64,000 nucleotides of DNA from Hawksworthiomyces lignivorus. Its lineage: Eukaryota; Ascomycota; Sordariomycetes; Ophiostomatales; Ophiostomataceae. Under the pieces are notes generated by a model. It worked only from the letters and a program-made list of their open reading frames with translations, made no database searches and was not told the DNA's origin. Positions within the stretch are counted from its first letter, which is position 1. The number at the start of each line of letters is the position of its first letter. Of this stretch, positions 24,955 to 36,500 are shown piece after piece. The stretch spans positions 1-64,000 of the forward strand of contig NTMA01000032.1 in the NCBI GenBank assembly GCA_002917075.1, written 5' to 3'. The position numbers and the translations under genes are program-made.

Positions 24955-27900
24955 CTAGGAAGCAAACCTTACGAATGTGACACGTCCAGAGTTATGTCCC
25001 ATAACGAGCGTATTTCCGACAACTTCAGAACAGGTAACTCGGGGCAGCGGTACCCCAGTCCATACAATTTTCTCCTCATCTAGAGTAATCCAGTCTTCCG
25101 TAAGGAATACTCTGCTGATATATCCACCATCGGTCTCTTCCTCAGGGTCAAGTACTACGAATCCTTGATCAGTTTTGAGGTAGATGCTTTCTCTGATCTG
25201 TAAAAACGACAAGTTTTTGACACACTGGGCAATCATAATACTATGCTTATGAGTGTTGGTGGTGATGTCCCAAAGCCAGATGGATCCGTTTCCAAGAGCT
25301 GTTGCAACAGTGTTATCATCAGCAGACCAGGCGATAGCGTTCACACACCAGCTATGTCCGAGCCTTTGAACTTGAGAGTTTGTTACCACATCCCAAACCA
25401 ACGCGGTGTTGTCGTCCGATGCGGTTGCGATTTTTGAGCCGTTAGACGACCAAGCCGCTGCGTTGACACATTGAGAGTGGCCTTCTAGCAATGAATAGTC
25501 TCCCGTGTCCAGGTTCCAGATTCTGACTGTCTTGTCCCCTGACGTAGATGCAAGCAGTTTCCCGTCTGGTGAGAAGACTAGACTCTGCACTAGACCGTGT
25601 TTGAATATATCTAGCTGCTTGACATCGGCGGCATCCCAAATCCGAATAGTGTTATCGCAGGATGCTGAAGCAATTGTCAAACAGTCAGGCGACCAGGCTA
25701 CATCGTTGACAGAATCGGTATGGCCTTCGAGCGTACGAGCAATTCCACCATCGGCAATTTTCCGGACTGTCACCAACCCATCATTTGAGCCTGACGCAAT
25801 TAATTTACCATCTGAAGACCCAGAGACACAAGTAACACAAATATTGGTGTCTTGCCAGTCTACTGATATGCTCTCTAAATCGTCGATAGGCGGCCGCCAG
25901 AGCCTAATAATTGAGTCGTCGGAGATGGATGCAATCCAAAAGGTCGACTTTCCGCCCCTGGTGATGGCTACGCTGGTGACAGGTCCTTTGTGACCATCAA
26001 AGACACGCAGAGAGCTCAAGTGCGTGTTTGCACTGTTTATGAACACTTTCTGATCATCCGAACCAGATACTATCTCAAACTGTCTCTGTCCATAAAGGGC
26101 GATGGCCCTTACTGGGCCGTCATGCTTTGCTGGATCCGACTTCAACTTCAGCTCATAGTCAGTGGCCGGATATGAGAGCCTTATTGTTCCGTCGTCTGAA
26201 GCGGACAACACCTGTGTGCCGTCGTCGGGAGCAAATTTAACAGCATTAATCCGGCCGCGGTGACCCCGAAACTCGCCCAAACGTGCACAAAGGCCTGTTA
26301 GACTGTAGGTACCAGGGCTATCGAATTGTGGATAGTAAAGATGTAGGGGGACCCTCCAGACACGTACCGTCTTGTCGCCTGAGCCGGAAGCAAGATAACG
26401 GCCGTCTGGCGAGAAATCCAGTGCGCTGACGCAGTCCTCATGGGCGTCGATTCGCTGTCTAACTATTCCTTCCTCAGTATGCCAAATGATGATAGTTTTG
26501 TCAGTTGAGCCGGTCGCTACAAGCACACCGTTGGGCGAGAAGGCAATAGCCTTCACGGCACCATTATGGCCTTCTGAGCCACCAAGGACTCGTTTATGTA
26601 GCCCAGTCGCTACATCCCAGAGTCTGCATGTGCCATCGTCTGAGGCTGATGCGAGGATCTTCCCATTTCCAGAGAACGCAACGGCATTGACGCCAAGACT
26701 GTGGCCCTTCAACGTCATTTTTCCGGTGAGGGAACCGCCGTGAGTGAAGCTCCACAGCGACACCGTATTATCTGCTGAACCTGATGCTAGGATGTTTTGA
26801 ATTGGGGAAAAGGCGAGAACTAAATCCCTAGGTTTCTTTAGTCGCTGATGCCGATCTTGTTCAACTCTGTCGCAGATGATAGTGTCGGTAATACAGGAAA
26901 CCTTTTCCTTCCACAGAGCTTCATGCCGCCTAACAAAACTTTGCATCGAAGAGAAAAGTAACGCAGAGGCATACGCTTGGTTCGGAGCTCGGGAAAACCG
27001 TACAATATTCATATATATGTCAGAAAATTCCACCATGTCCTGTCCCAGCTCTCTTTTTTCAATGTCACGAGTTGCTTCTCCAAAGAATGAAGAGCAGGCC
27101 TCTACTTGGCGCCGAATCTCTGAACGCACATCACTGCTTATTGTGGGATCTAGGATAACGCGGCACTCGATCCAGTGGAGGAAATGTTGGCGAAGGAATT
27201 CTCCGTAGGCGGTCCCGTCTGGTGATCCACGAACGGCGTGGTCTACCCAGTGTTGGCAGGAGTATGCGAAAGCGGTTGGAATAAGGTAAGACTTGATTAC
27301 AGGAGAGCCCAGCTGCGCCATGATCGACCACCAATATTCTTCAAGTTGATCAGAGTCTCTCCGGAGCTGTACATTGCCCCGCTGGCCGGCCGTCATGCAG
27401 TTTATGCACTTCAGAGCCAGCATGTGATGCGTTAGCTCGGGTTCAATATGGAAATCGCTTATCTCTCGAACCTCTTCTCCGAGCAAGAAGTCGTTGAAGG
27501 ACTTGTGCTGAAACTGCACTGGGGCGTCTGACTGGCTGCTAAGAAGCACCGCATGGAGGTTTCGAAGCCAAAAATGCACAATGTTGCGGTCCATGACGAG
27601 AAAGTCGGCCAATTCTGATTCAGTTAAGGGAGCATTGACGAAGAGAATTGCGCCGAGAATTTGAAGAAGATTTGACATCGAGTTCTTGGTGATAGGCTTG
27701 GCGTCGCCGTTTCCTTTCTTGACAAAAAGCAGCTTTTTCATGACAGCTGTATATGTACGACTGAGATCTGACGAGCTTGTGTCACCGGATTCAAGCCAGT
27801 TCTTTAATTGCTGTTTAGGATGGTCTGTTCCGTCGTCGACAAACCGCCATAGGGTTGTTGCGTAGATAAATAAGGGGGAAGGATTTGTAGCGAGTTCGAC

Positions 27901-29931
27901 GAGACGCTCCATTTCGCTATTGCTGGGCCATTCTTTGTCCGTGATTTCATTTTCGTCTTTGATAATGGCGAACTTGTGTTGCAGATAGATTTTAATGTCA
28001 TTAGCCGTCTCTAGCAAAAACTTCTCATCCACAAGAGAGAGCGACAAGGGTTTGTGAACGACGGCCGCGAATGCCATCTCAATGGGACTGTCAAATCTGC
28101 TGGCGAGGATGACCCGCAGTCCTACTGACTTCACTTCATACAGTTGAGACAGCAGCTTGCAAATCAGGCTTATATTCTTTTCACCGATGCATTCGTCCAG
28201 GCCGTCGACTACAATGACCCCGGCGGTCGACTTAGCTGGCAAACGCGAGAGCGGCTTCTTGAAAAGGATCTCGAACTGGTATTCGAGGGTTTTTTTATCC
28301 ATGGACTTGGCAATAGTGTTGGCATCTCCCTCATTTTCCAACGAGTCTTCCAAAACTTGCAAGTAGCCAGGAAGCCTAGTTTTCATTTGGTCGGCAAGGG
28401 TTGGGAAAAAACGGTCTGAGACTTTCGATTCTGTGCCTATATTCAACTTCCCGTTGCCGAAAAAGAAACTCGCGAGGAGCCGGCCCCTCTTATCAAGCTG
28501 AGAAGATACTGTCCGAGCAATCGTCGATTTTCCGGTACCCGCAGGGCCGTGTATCCAGAAGATGGTCTCGTTGCCAGCACTGTCGATCCAGTTGTGGATT
28601 TCTTGCAGAACTGCAAATCTCGTGGCCTCAAGGCAGAGTACCAGTTCCGCAGTGTCATCATTATTGCTGTTATAAAATGCATCTGTCTCAGTTGGAAGGG
28701 TAATTTTGTTCATGATTTCGCTGTTGATTTAGGCACATATTAGAATATTTTTATAACAATGTATGATATAGGAAGAAACTTACAGCATGTGTTTGGTCAA
28801 ATGCAGCTGGTTTGATGATATGTCCCGTTGTTCTTTGGCAGTCTCTAGTAGCTCTCTAGTGAAGGAGCTGAGAAGCTCTGAGATGTTGTGGAGAGATTTA
28901 TCTGCGGAGTCGAGCAGACGTTTCATATCTCCGCTATTAATGAACTCGAAATCTTGTCTAAATCTTTCTTCGTCTGCTTTGATCTTAGCCAACATATCGG
29001 CCCAGAGTGAAGGCTCCGCCACGTCATTGAAAAATTTCTGAATGCCGCTTCCGAAGAGCCTAATCGTACTCCTGAATTGGAATTCGAGGACATGGCCGTA
29101 GAGGTCCACGAGTCTTTTCTGAATTTCAACTTCTCCTTCAGAATAATCTTGCTCATCTCTGTACAATCGACGGCCCATTACAGCGTAATAATTCATGCGC
29201 GTTGTCACGTAGTTGAATCCCATCTCGTGGGCCTCAGATGCTGCACGAGGACGTGTGAGAAGAGGAAAAACCAATGAAATACCCGCCCAGGCCATTGATG
29301 CCTCAGGAGAAGGCTTGACAGCCTCATCAATCAAAGTCTTGCCCCATTCTATGACCTCGACAGCCTTGCCGGTATACTCCTTGAGGTCGATGCTGTGGCC
29401 CGCTATAGAGACCCTTAAACCTGGAGCTTCGAGCTTCTGTCGACAGCTACGTATCATCAACTCCAAGTCTTCTTGGCTCCATTTTGAGATGTTCGCTTCT
29501 TGACCTTCCTTGGGACTGCATAATTCCCTTTCGAGGTCTGAAGATTTCTCTTCAATCTTTCCATTTTTCTGGTTCCGAATAACATCTCTCTCTTGCGTAG
29601 CCAATAACTCTTCGAAGAGAAGTTTGTTATATTCTATTTTAAGCTTCTCATCCAACTGAACGTAGGCTTGGTTCCAGAGATTGGTCTCCCAAAGCGCTAC
29701 TTGCTTTTTCTTGTCGACAGACACAGGAGTCGCGTGTCGGTTAGATGGCGTGGTTGTCGTAATTGATGTAGGTGGGTGCGAAGTTGGTGAACCTGTCGCC
29801 CCATTGCGCCCTCCTCCACTGTCGGACTTATCGTGGTTAAACCACCCCCTGAACCGTTTTAGAGGGTTCTTACGACTCCCCATGATGCCCGACTTCAGGT
29901 CGAGAGGACTTCCTCCTAAATGACGCGACAT
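24955..29931 (-). CDS. NLR-like STAND protein: NWD N-domain, NACHT, WD40 repeats
   Basis: Fungal intracellular receptor of the STAND class; relatives include the HET-E/D/R and NWD proteins that act in non-self recognition and programmed cell death. Two exons, 29931-28784 and 28720-24955, with a 63-nt intron (GTAAGT donor, CAACAG acceptor), product 1637 aa. Order: Ser/Thr-rich start; NWD NACHT N-terminal domain (from about residue 80, LWNQAYVQLDEKL); NACHT with Walker A GPAGTGKST (about 441-449), Walker B VIVVDGLDEC (about 551-560) and an ILASRFD sensor; a helical linker; about 12 WD40 motifs (about 1013-1550); and a final module ending GHNSGRVTFV, common at the end of such proteins. The WD40 units differ from one another, unlike the near-identical repeats of HET-E types. 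No HeLo-like killer domain is visible at the N-terminus, and no effector gene lies alongside. Confidence 0.94.
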
Positions 29932-30934
29932 GAAGTTCTTTCACCAAAGCATATGGTGGAGAAACCAATGCGGCTGAGCAGTCTGGTCGACTCTGGCCAA
30001 TAAGCAGCTTGTCGGCACGTCCTAAATACGACGCTGACGAGAATGCTACGACTAGTTGGAACCCTATTGGTCAATATAGAACTGAACATAGGCCTTGTAG
30101 TGAATGACTGTTTACATCGGCCAATTTAGCGATGTTTAGAACTAACCGCAACATCTAGGAATACGACAACCTAATGTACCATACGGAGTACCTAGTTGCG
30201 CTTTCTTCATTTGATTGAAGCACAATTTGGTGATTAGTGAATATGTAAATCATATAAAAAAATCCGAATAACAACATCAAAAGTGGAGTGTCTTTATATA
30301 CTTTAAATATTTTAGTTTGAGTCAATTTTTTTTTTTAAGTTGAATCATATGTCTTAGTTTATGTTTGGCTTTGGCAGATTTGATCACAAATAACGTTCTG
30401 GGGAAACAGAGAGCGATAATACCTTGAGCTGGCCGAGTTGCAGCGGCCGGCATTGAGAAACGAGCAGGTCCGTCTTGATTTCCAAATTCATCGATTTATT
30501 GGTTCCTACATGATGTTGCTTAGGATATGCCACTTTACCTATCATCTTTTCAAACTCCGCACAACCTTTTCAATTCACATATAACGAAAGCCCTCTGCCA
30601 GAATTTCCAACTTTCATATGGCCACTCTATGGCTGACTGTCACATCTCGGTTCCTATTGTCTGCACGAATGATGACAGCGCTCGTAAAAGCGCCACCGCC
30701 GTCGATACCGAGCTCAAACGCAAGCCTATATAGGTCCACGTAGCTCTATAAGAACGTACTCGCCATACACAACTAGAAATGTTACCCTTTCTATTCTCCA
30801 TATATTCAAAGTCTGGACGGTTACTCGAGAACTCAAGGTGGGAGGGCCGAACCAATGGCCGACAGCGATCGTGATGTAGCCCGCGATGCATCGAGAGCCG
30901 GACCATGGTACGGAGGCTGCAGAGAATTCGCAGG
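29932..30934. other. intergenic, AT-rich in the middle
   Basis: About 1 kb upstream of the NLR gene and downstream of the small membrane protein gene. The part 30180-30400 is AT-rich with a T run. It holds one TACGGAGTA copy (30182-30190). No gene seen. Confidence 0.5.
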
Positions 30935-31288
30935 TCAACGGCCAAGGCGTGTATGTGCAAGAGGCAGATTCTGCAGTTGGACGTCTTGCCCAGGATTAAA
31001 GATACCAAGGGCATTGTTGTTGCCGTTGTTGTAGTAGCGAGCAGAAGGGCCAGCAGACCTGGCGCTCTGAGCACCGGTACGGCACTCACGGCGCGTGCGA
31101 AAGGCCCGTCGGGGGTTAGTCCAGAAGCCGGGGGGATATTGCTCTCTGTAGTTGCGGAAAAATCCACGCCGATGGAGAAAGGTGAGCAAAGGGATAAAGA
31201 ACAAAAGGAGCAGCACCAAGACGAACATAGTAATTAAAACGCCTTTTTGCGTGGGGGTAAGAGGGGGGGCATACGGGTTGGGAGGCAT
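30935..31288 (-). CDS. small single-pass membrane protein, unknown function
   Basis: Predicted 117-aa protein from the ATG at 31288, single exon. A short Pro-rich head (MPPNPYAPPLTPTQKG) precedes one strong hydrophobic segment (LITMFVLVLLLLFFIPLLTFL, about residues 18-38). A basic, Arg/Tyr-rich tail follows (HRRGFFRNYREQYPPGFW, RRAFRTRR). The layout is that of a signal-anchor or tail-facing membrane peptide, and the sharp change from hydrophobic helix to basic stop-transfer region argues for a real gene. I recognise no family with a known job. The open frame extends 32 codons further upstream but without an ATG. The same strand carries another single-pass protein about 1.7 kb upstream. Confidence 0.6.
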   Translation of the reverse strand: MPPNPYAPPLTPTQKGVLITMFVLVLLLLFFIPLLTFLHRRGFFRNYREQYPPGFWTNPRRAFRTRRECRTGAQSARSAGPSARYYNNGNNNALGIFNPGQDVQLQNLPLAHTRLGR

Positions 31289-32938
31289 GGTTACTTGACT
31301 TGTCTTGATAACTCTGATTGTTTTTAACAGATGCAACGTTGGCTGCAAAGATCTCCAAACCCAGTTCAGAGACAAGCAAGCCAAAGAGGTGTACCGATGT
31401 TATTGTTGTCGTTGTTGTCACGATGGCTTTTAGAAAAAAAGAACTGTCGAGAAATAGGTCGGTCAGAAGAGGGCAAGACGATAAATATATGTGCTTCATG
31501 GTGATGGCCCGGACAAGTAGTTTGAACAAGAAAATAAAAGTAACTGGGATAGGGAATCGAATGCTAACGAACATATGCGAACAAAAAAGATGGAACTGAA
31601 TAGAAGAGAACCTGAAGCATGACGTTCAGTGAGCACTTCGAAGAAAGAATTAAATAAAGCCTTTGTTATGGACGTCAGTGGGGTTTGACCTCGCAAAAAC
31701 GGGCTGTTCAAGTATGACAGAGTTTGTAATGCAACTTGAATGAAGTTAATACCCGTGGAGCAATTTTACTGCTAATTCTTAATCCCCCAGATCATGTAGT
31801 GTCTAGCGCCTATCTAGACTCTCTTTTCTTTCGCTCTCATTTCTATGCTCATCAGAAACTGGCGGTTTTATTTCTGCTCCTAGTGCACCCTTCCACATCC
31901 CGGAAGATGATTTCGTCAGCGTCCGGTCACCATTTTGAGAGAGGATGACATATAGAGGAATTTTTTCATCAACACCAGTAAACCAGAGCTGGCCATCTTG
32001 GACAAGTGACAAGAGCCGCTTTGTTGGTGGGCTGATCAGGCTCTGGAATGCGCTGAACTGCTTAGTTATCTAGGTAGCTCTTCTGAGCCTCGCAAATCTC
32101 AAAAGATTCACATCAAGACTTTAGCCAACACTAGAACATGAGATGGTAGCGCAATCCACTGTGCCTAAAAGTAGTTAGTCCATTCTGTATTGACATGACA
32201 ATTTATTGGAGGCTCGCAAGTACCAAACTCCAAAAGCAAAGAGTGGCTCTAGTAAAACAAGGCCTCTGATAGAAAAAAAGCTACGCTGCAGAAGTTGGTA
32301 TTGTTACGGTGCAGTTAACATTCACGAAAGCAGTTGTCACGCCCTCAAAATATCTGTGGAACAAGAATATGCATGAAAATCAAAATGCAATAATAGGAAT
32401 ATACAATTATGTACAAGAAACTATACAGATTGAGAGAACACACAATTCACTCAAGTCATGCCGCTGGAGACAAAAAGGACAAGGCGAGTTCCGCGTCGAT
32501 GTGCGCCAGTCCTTTGTGATTCCGCCTGCCAGCAGGCAAGTGTCCTCTGAATTGAAAATTCCTGAGATGAACCTCGAATCGCCCGTTTCCAAGGACTGCC
32601 ATCGAAGAAGTACCATCTGCTACCATGATTGATTATGTAGCGAAACCTTGCTGTCGTCCTTGGCTTCGTTCACAGGATTTGCTTTCGTTTGATCGTTCTT
32701 CCTTTGATCTCGATGTTGGTCTTTCGATGGTGCGTGTGTGTGTACCATCTTTTCCCCTCCAGCACCCTTGCGCCTTTTACACCCCACCAAAGTTGGATAA
32801 TAGTTGAAAAGAATAAGAAAAAGGTATAATGTAAATGTTCAGCAGTAACGAGCGTAAGAAACGAAACATGAAAATGAGAGAAGAGAGAAAGGACCAAAAG
32901 AAAACACCACAGCGGGAGACGGGATGGCCTCCTCCCGC
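31289..32938. other. intergenic, no gene supported
   Basis: About 1.65 kb between two minus-strand membrane protein genes. Several short frames occur (for example 31803-32012 minus, 32309-32632 plus) but none shows a family, signal peptide or coherent splicing. Probably the leader of the small membrane protein gene and the 3' end of the next one. Confidence 0.45.
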
Positions 32939-33550
32939 CTACTGGTAATTCCGGTAGTCCTTCTCCTTTAGGCCACCGATCTGATCGATGTCGATGGAGT
33001 AGAACTGGCTCTTGCTCTCCTTCTCGTAGGCCGGCAGCTGCTCCTCTTCCTCGGGCAGGGGCTCCATGCCGATGGCGTTGTGCTCGCCGACGCGCACCAC
33101 GACGACGCGGCCGCTCTTGCGCCGGCCCATCTCGTCGTGCTCGTCGGGGAAGGTGATGCGGATCTCCGGCACGTTGTCGGGGGAGTAGGGCGGCGACTGA
33201 GGGTTGGCCAGCATGGGCTGGCCGTCGCGGTTGAAGACGAGCACAGACTGGCGGCCGTTGGCTGTGGTGGTCTGGATGGTGAGGCCGTGACCGTTCTTGC
33301 TGCCGGGCTTGCCGGTGGTGTTGTACTGGGGCAGACCCGCGCGCATCAGCGCCTGGCGCTTCATGCGGCGCGATGTCATGACGCCGATAAAGGACAGGAG
33401 CAGGATGAGAAACACGAGGGCAAGAAGGGCGATCAGAAGGGTAACGGTGTGGTCGCTGCTGGAGCCGTTGCCGTTGCTGTCGTCGTCAGAGCCGGAGTCG
33501 GTGACGGCACGGATGGCCAGGTGGCTCCGGGCAAGGAAGTGGTTGAACAT
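32939..33550 (-). CDS. conserved fungal single-pass membrane protein
   Basis: Predicted 203 aa, single exon, ATG at 33550. The N-terminal part is short and Ser/Asp/Asn-rich (possibly luminal or extracellular). It is followed by one membrane segment (TVTLLIALLALVFLILLLSFIGVM, about 34-57) with a basic stop (SRRMKRQ). A cytosolic tail of about 140 residues has well-defined blocks: PEIRITFPDEHDE, RRKSGRVVVVRVGE, EEEEQLPAYEKES and QFYSIDIDQIGGLKEKD. I recall these tail blocks as conserved in Sordariomycete hypothetical proteins, with no function assigned; PPY and PAY motifs could recruit Nedd4/Rsp5-type WW domains (inference). GC and codon use are clearly higher than in the flanking DNA. Confidence 0.85.
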   Translation of the reverse strand: MFNHFLARSHLAIRAVTDSGSDDDSNGNGSSSDHTVTLLIALLALVFLILLLSFIGVMTSRRMKRQALMRAGLPQYNTTGKPGSKNGHGLTIQTTTANGRQSVLVFNRDGQPMLANPQSPPYSPDNVPEIRITFPDEHDEMGRRKSGRVVVVRVGEHNAIGMEPLPEEEEQLPAYEKESKSQFYSIDIDQIGGLKEKDYRNYQ

Positions 33551-36500
33551 GGTGACGGTAGTTGAGTAAAAAATAAAACGAAAAGGCTATTTCGGGGACT
33601 GGCTGTGTCTTTATGTGTTTGGCTGAAGATCGTGCAAGGGAGTGAGCGCGCTTCAATCGAATGAATGTGGACTTGGTTGAATTAGCAGTGGCCTTGACCG
33701 AATGTATCGTAACGAGCTGTAGCGAGAAAACAAGTGGTTAGCAACAAAAGCAATGCCATGTATACATCGCGTATGCATCTTCAGCTCTATTTCTTCACGG
33801 CCGTGGTCTCCGGATGCAGGCCTCTGTTCAAGAGGCCAAGGTTTGAACAGAACCGATCACGAGAACCACTTAAAGGCCACCACGGTCTGTCTCATTTTTC
33901 CTTCTCGGCGTACGTACAGTTGAATAGGATCCTTCGGAATGGGTGGCGTCGTTGGGCGAAGGGAGGAATTAAGAATGAGAATTAACAACGAAACACGCTT
34001 CTCTACCCCTGATTAAGATATATAAATGAAGGTATTAGTAGGAGTCAAAAATGCAAAGGAAAGATTGAACGGAATTCAAACTTCAAAAGAGCGTGAAGTA
34101 CTGAATCCCAACGGCGAAACACAAACAAACTAATGAGCGTAGATGTTGTAGTCAATATAACAAAGACAGACAACAAAACAAACGAGTGTGAGGGGGAAGG
34201 GGGAGAGAGGGAATATGAGAGTTTGAAATGAGTGAAAACTCTCACAAATGGAGGGGACCTGGTGATGGAAAAGAAGAGGGTAAAGGGTAGAAGGCGAAAA
34301 GAAGGTGAGAAAAAAAGAAAAAGGGTGGTGAGAGGTGAAGAAGGGGAATGGAGGGGAGTTGATCAACACCAGACGGAGCCCAAGCGCCCAGAGGCAGAGC
34401 ACACCACAGCAGCAAACTGTGATGGGGGCCAAGGTTACAATACAGCATGTCGCCCTCGAGAAAGGGGACCACCGAAAGCAAACGGTGGCCATAGAAAGAG
34501 CAGAAAAAAGAGAGCAAAAAGAAATTACACACTCTGGGCCTTTACCGCAATGGGTGCTAGTCCAAAGGTTACTGGGTGGCAGTTAAACTCCACAGGGACC
34601 AGCGTCAGGGGTAAAAGTGACCGTGATGCTTGTGCTTTGGACAGCTGTCAACCAATCATCAGATGTGCTGCGCCCCGCCAAATAAAAAAATAAGCGGGGA
34701 GGGCAATATATTACGACTACGACGATTTACGCAGAGAGGATGACAACCGTGACAGACAGAAAGGGAGGCGAGACTCAAGAAGAACAGAGACATTGGCCCG
34801 TGCGGTGTAAGAGAGAGAGACATGGTCCATTTCATCGGCGCTACGCTGCCATCGCCTCTTGATTGATTTCTACATGTATCGAACTCCGTCTCCCGTATTA
34901 AGCCTTACACTCTGCAAAAAAAAAAAGAACGCGTTCTGTATGTACGTGTAGGCTTAAACGTCGTAGCCGAAGGTGGCAGTGGGTATGCAGGGGGAGAAAA
35001 GATGGGGCGACATCCAGAACAAGTCCATCCTTTCTTCAACTCTCCAAGCGCTGCGATCTTTTTGTTGGACTAAAAGGAATGACACGATCCACCTACAGGT
35101 TCTCCCTTCTTTTTTTTTTTTTTAGATTTTTTTTCTCCTCTTCAAAACGTGCGTTGCCTATTTTTTATGCGCCCTATCTCAAGAACTCCGGCGAGATTAA
35201 GATCTAATCGACGTTTATTTCTAACATGTACGGAGTATGTATGTATACATCTTCTCAGCCGTGTGCTGATTTCGCAATCACTGTCCTGGATGTGATCTTT
35301 TCAAATGATCACCGCGATTGATTGTTTGATGCGTGGCTTGTTTAATAATCCAGGAACCGCTCATTTTCGTTTCTTGTCTTCTTATTGCTTAATCACCACA
35401 AAACCTGGAAACAAACCATCTATCCCGTCCGCGGCACCTGCCGGGTAGAAAGGCGCTTAGGATATATGGATGAAGAGAGCGCCAATGTTTCGTTTCAATT
35501 GCGTCTGCACGTTTATCGTGCCCTTTCCCTCCTAATAGCGCCTGCTTTTCCATCTCCTTTCGGCTCCATTTATATTGGATTTGCGTTTCGTTTCTTGCTC
35601 TTCGGTTGCTTCGGCTGAGTATCGGAGGTTTAAACTTCTCTTTCGCCATCGCCACAGTTCACAAGAAACGAATATCCTGTTTCGGATGTCTCTTTGTGTC
35701 TAACAATAGAGTTTCTACACGCCTCTAGGCAAAATACAGTCGCTGGCTGGTACAGCGGTACGACCTCTGTCTACGAAATTGGTAGTTCTTTTATGTTTGC
35801 TGCGAAAGGATGTATTTCATTTCTCGGCATCCAGCTTCCGCTCATTTTCCTTAAGGACTAGTGTCCGCTGCGAGTGCATAGGGCTGGATGCAGGCGTCGT
35901 CTCAAACTGGAATAGGAAAAGAGAGAAGGGCGAAGAGAATGGGCAAAAGGAAGGCTCCGCTCAGGCGGCTAAGTATGCTGCTGTTTCTTCATGCCTGCTT
36001 GCTCAGAAGCTAGCCAGAGATAAACCATTTCTGCCGGCAGTCTCAAGGAACTCAATATGACTCGTCTCTTATTGCTCGTTTCTCACTGATGTCTGTACTT
36101 GGCTACATTAGAATAGCATGTCCTACGCCTTTTACCACTTTGCAAAGGCTGGAGGCGTTTGCCGAGGCGTTTGCCACGGCGTAAAATGCAACTCGTCTCT
36201 TAATCCTAGGATCTTTTCATTTGAAGTCGGAAAGGCGATGAAGTACCTCGAATCGAAGCAAGAGAGAGATGGGGGAAAATAACAAAATACGGAACCAGAT
36301 ACGAGTCGCACAGCTAGATGTTTCTCACACATCTTGTCTTAGAAGGGAAGTGTGGCACAAACAAACAGAACAATCCTGCCGAGCTCCCCATAGTACAAGA
36401 GTGGGGGTCACAGATTCAAATCTATGTCTTCCGCCAAGGGCAACACGAAAACGCTGTAGAGTCTCTGCATGCTGCCGCCGTCTCAAATGGCAAGTGACAC

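Noticed and set aside
31803..32012. 69-codon minus-strand frame
   Set aside because: It looks protein-like, but no start context, splice partner or family could be found.
33080..33565. 161-codon plus-strand frame opposite the 203-residue membrane protein
   Set aside because: Repetitive Val/Ala/Asp/Gly composition typical of antisense to a GC-rich gene.
34232..34693. 153-codon plus-strand frame rich in Lys/Arg/Glu
   Set aside because: Encoded by a purine-rich tract; composition alone explains the open frame.
36395..36440. B-box-like GATTCAAATCT as part of a tRNA
   Set aside because: No matching A box or acceptor stem could be folded around it; no tRNA gene is supported anywhere in the window.
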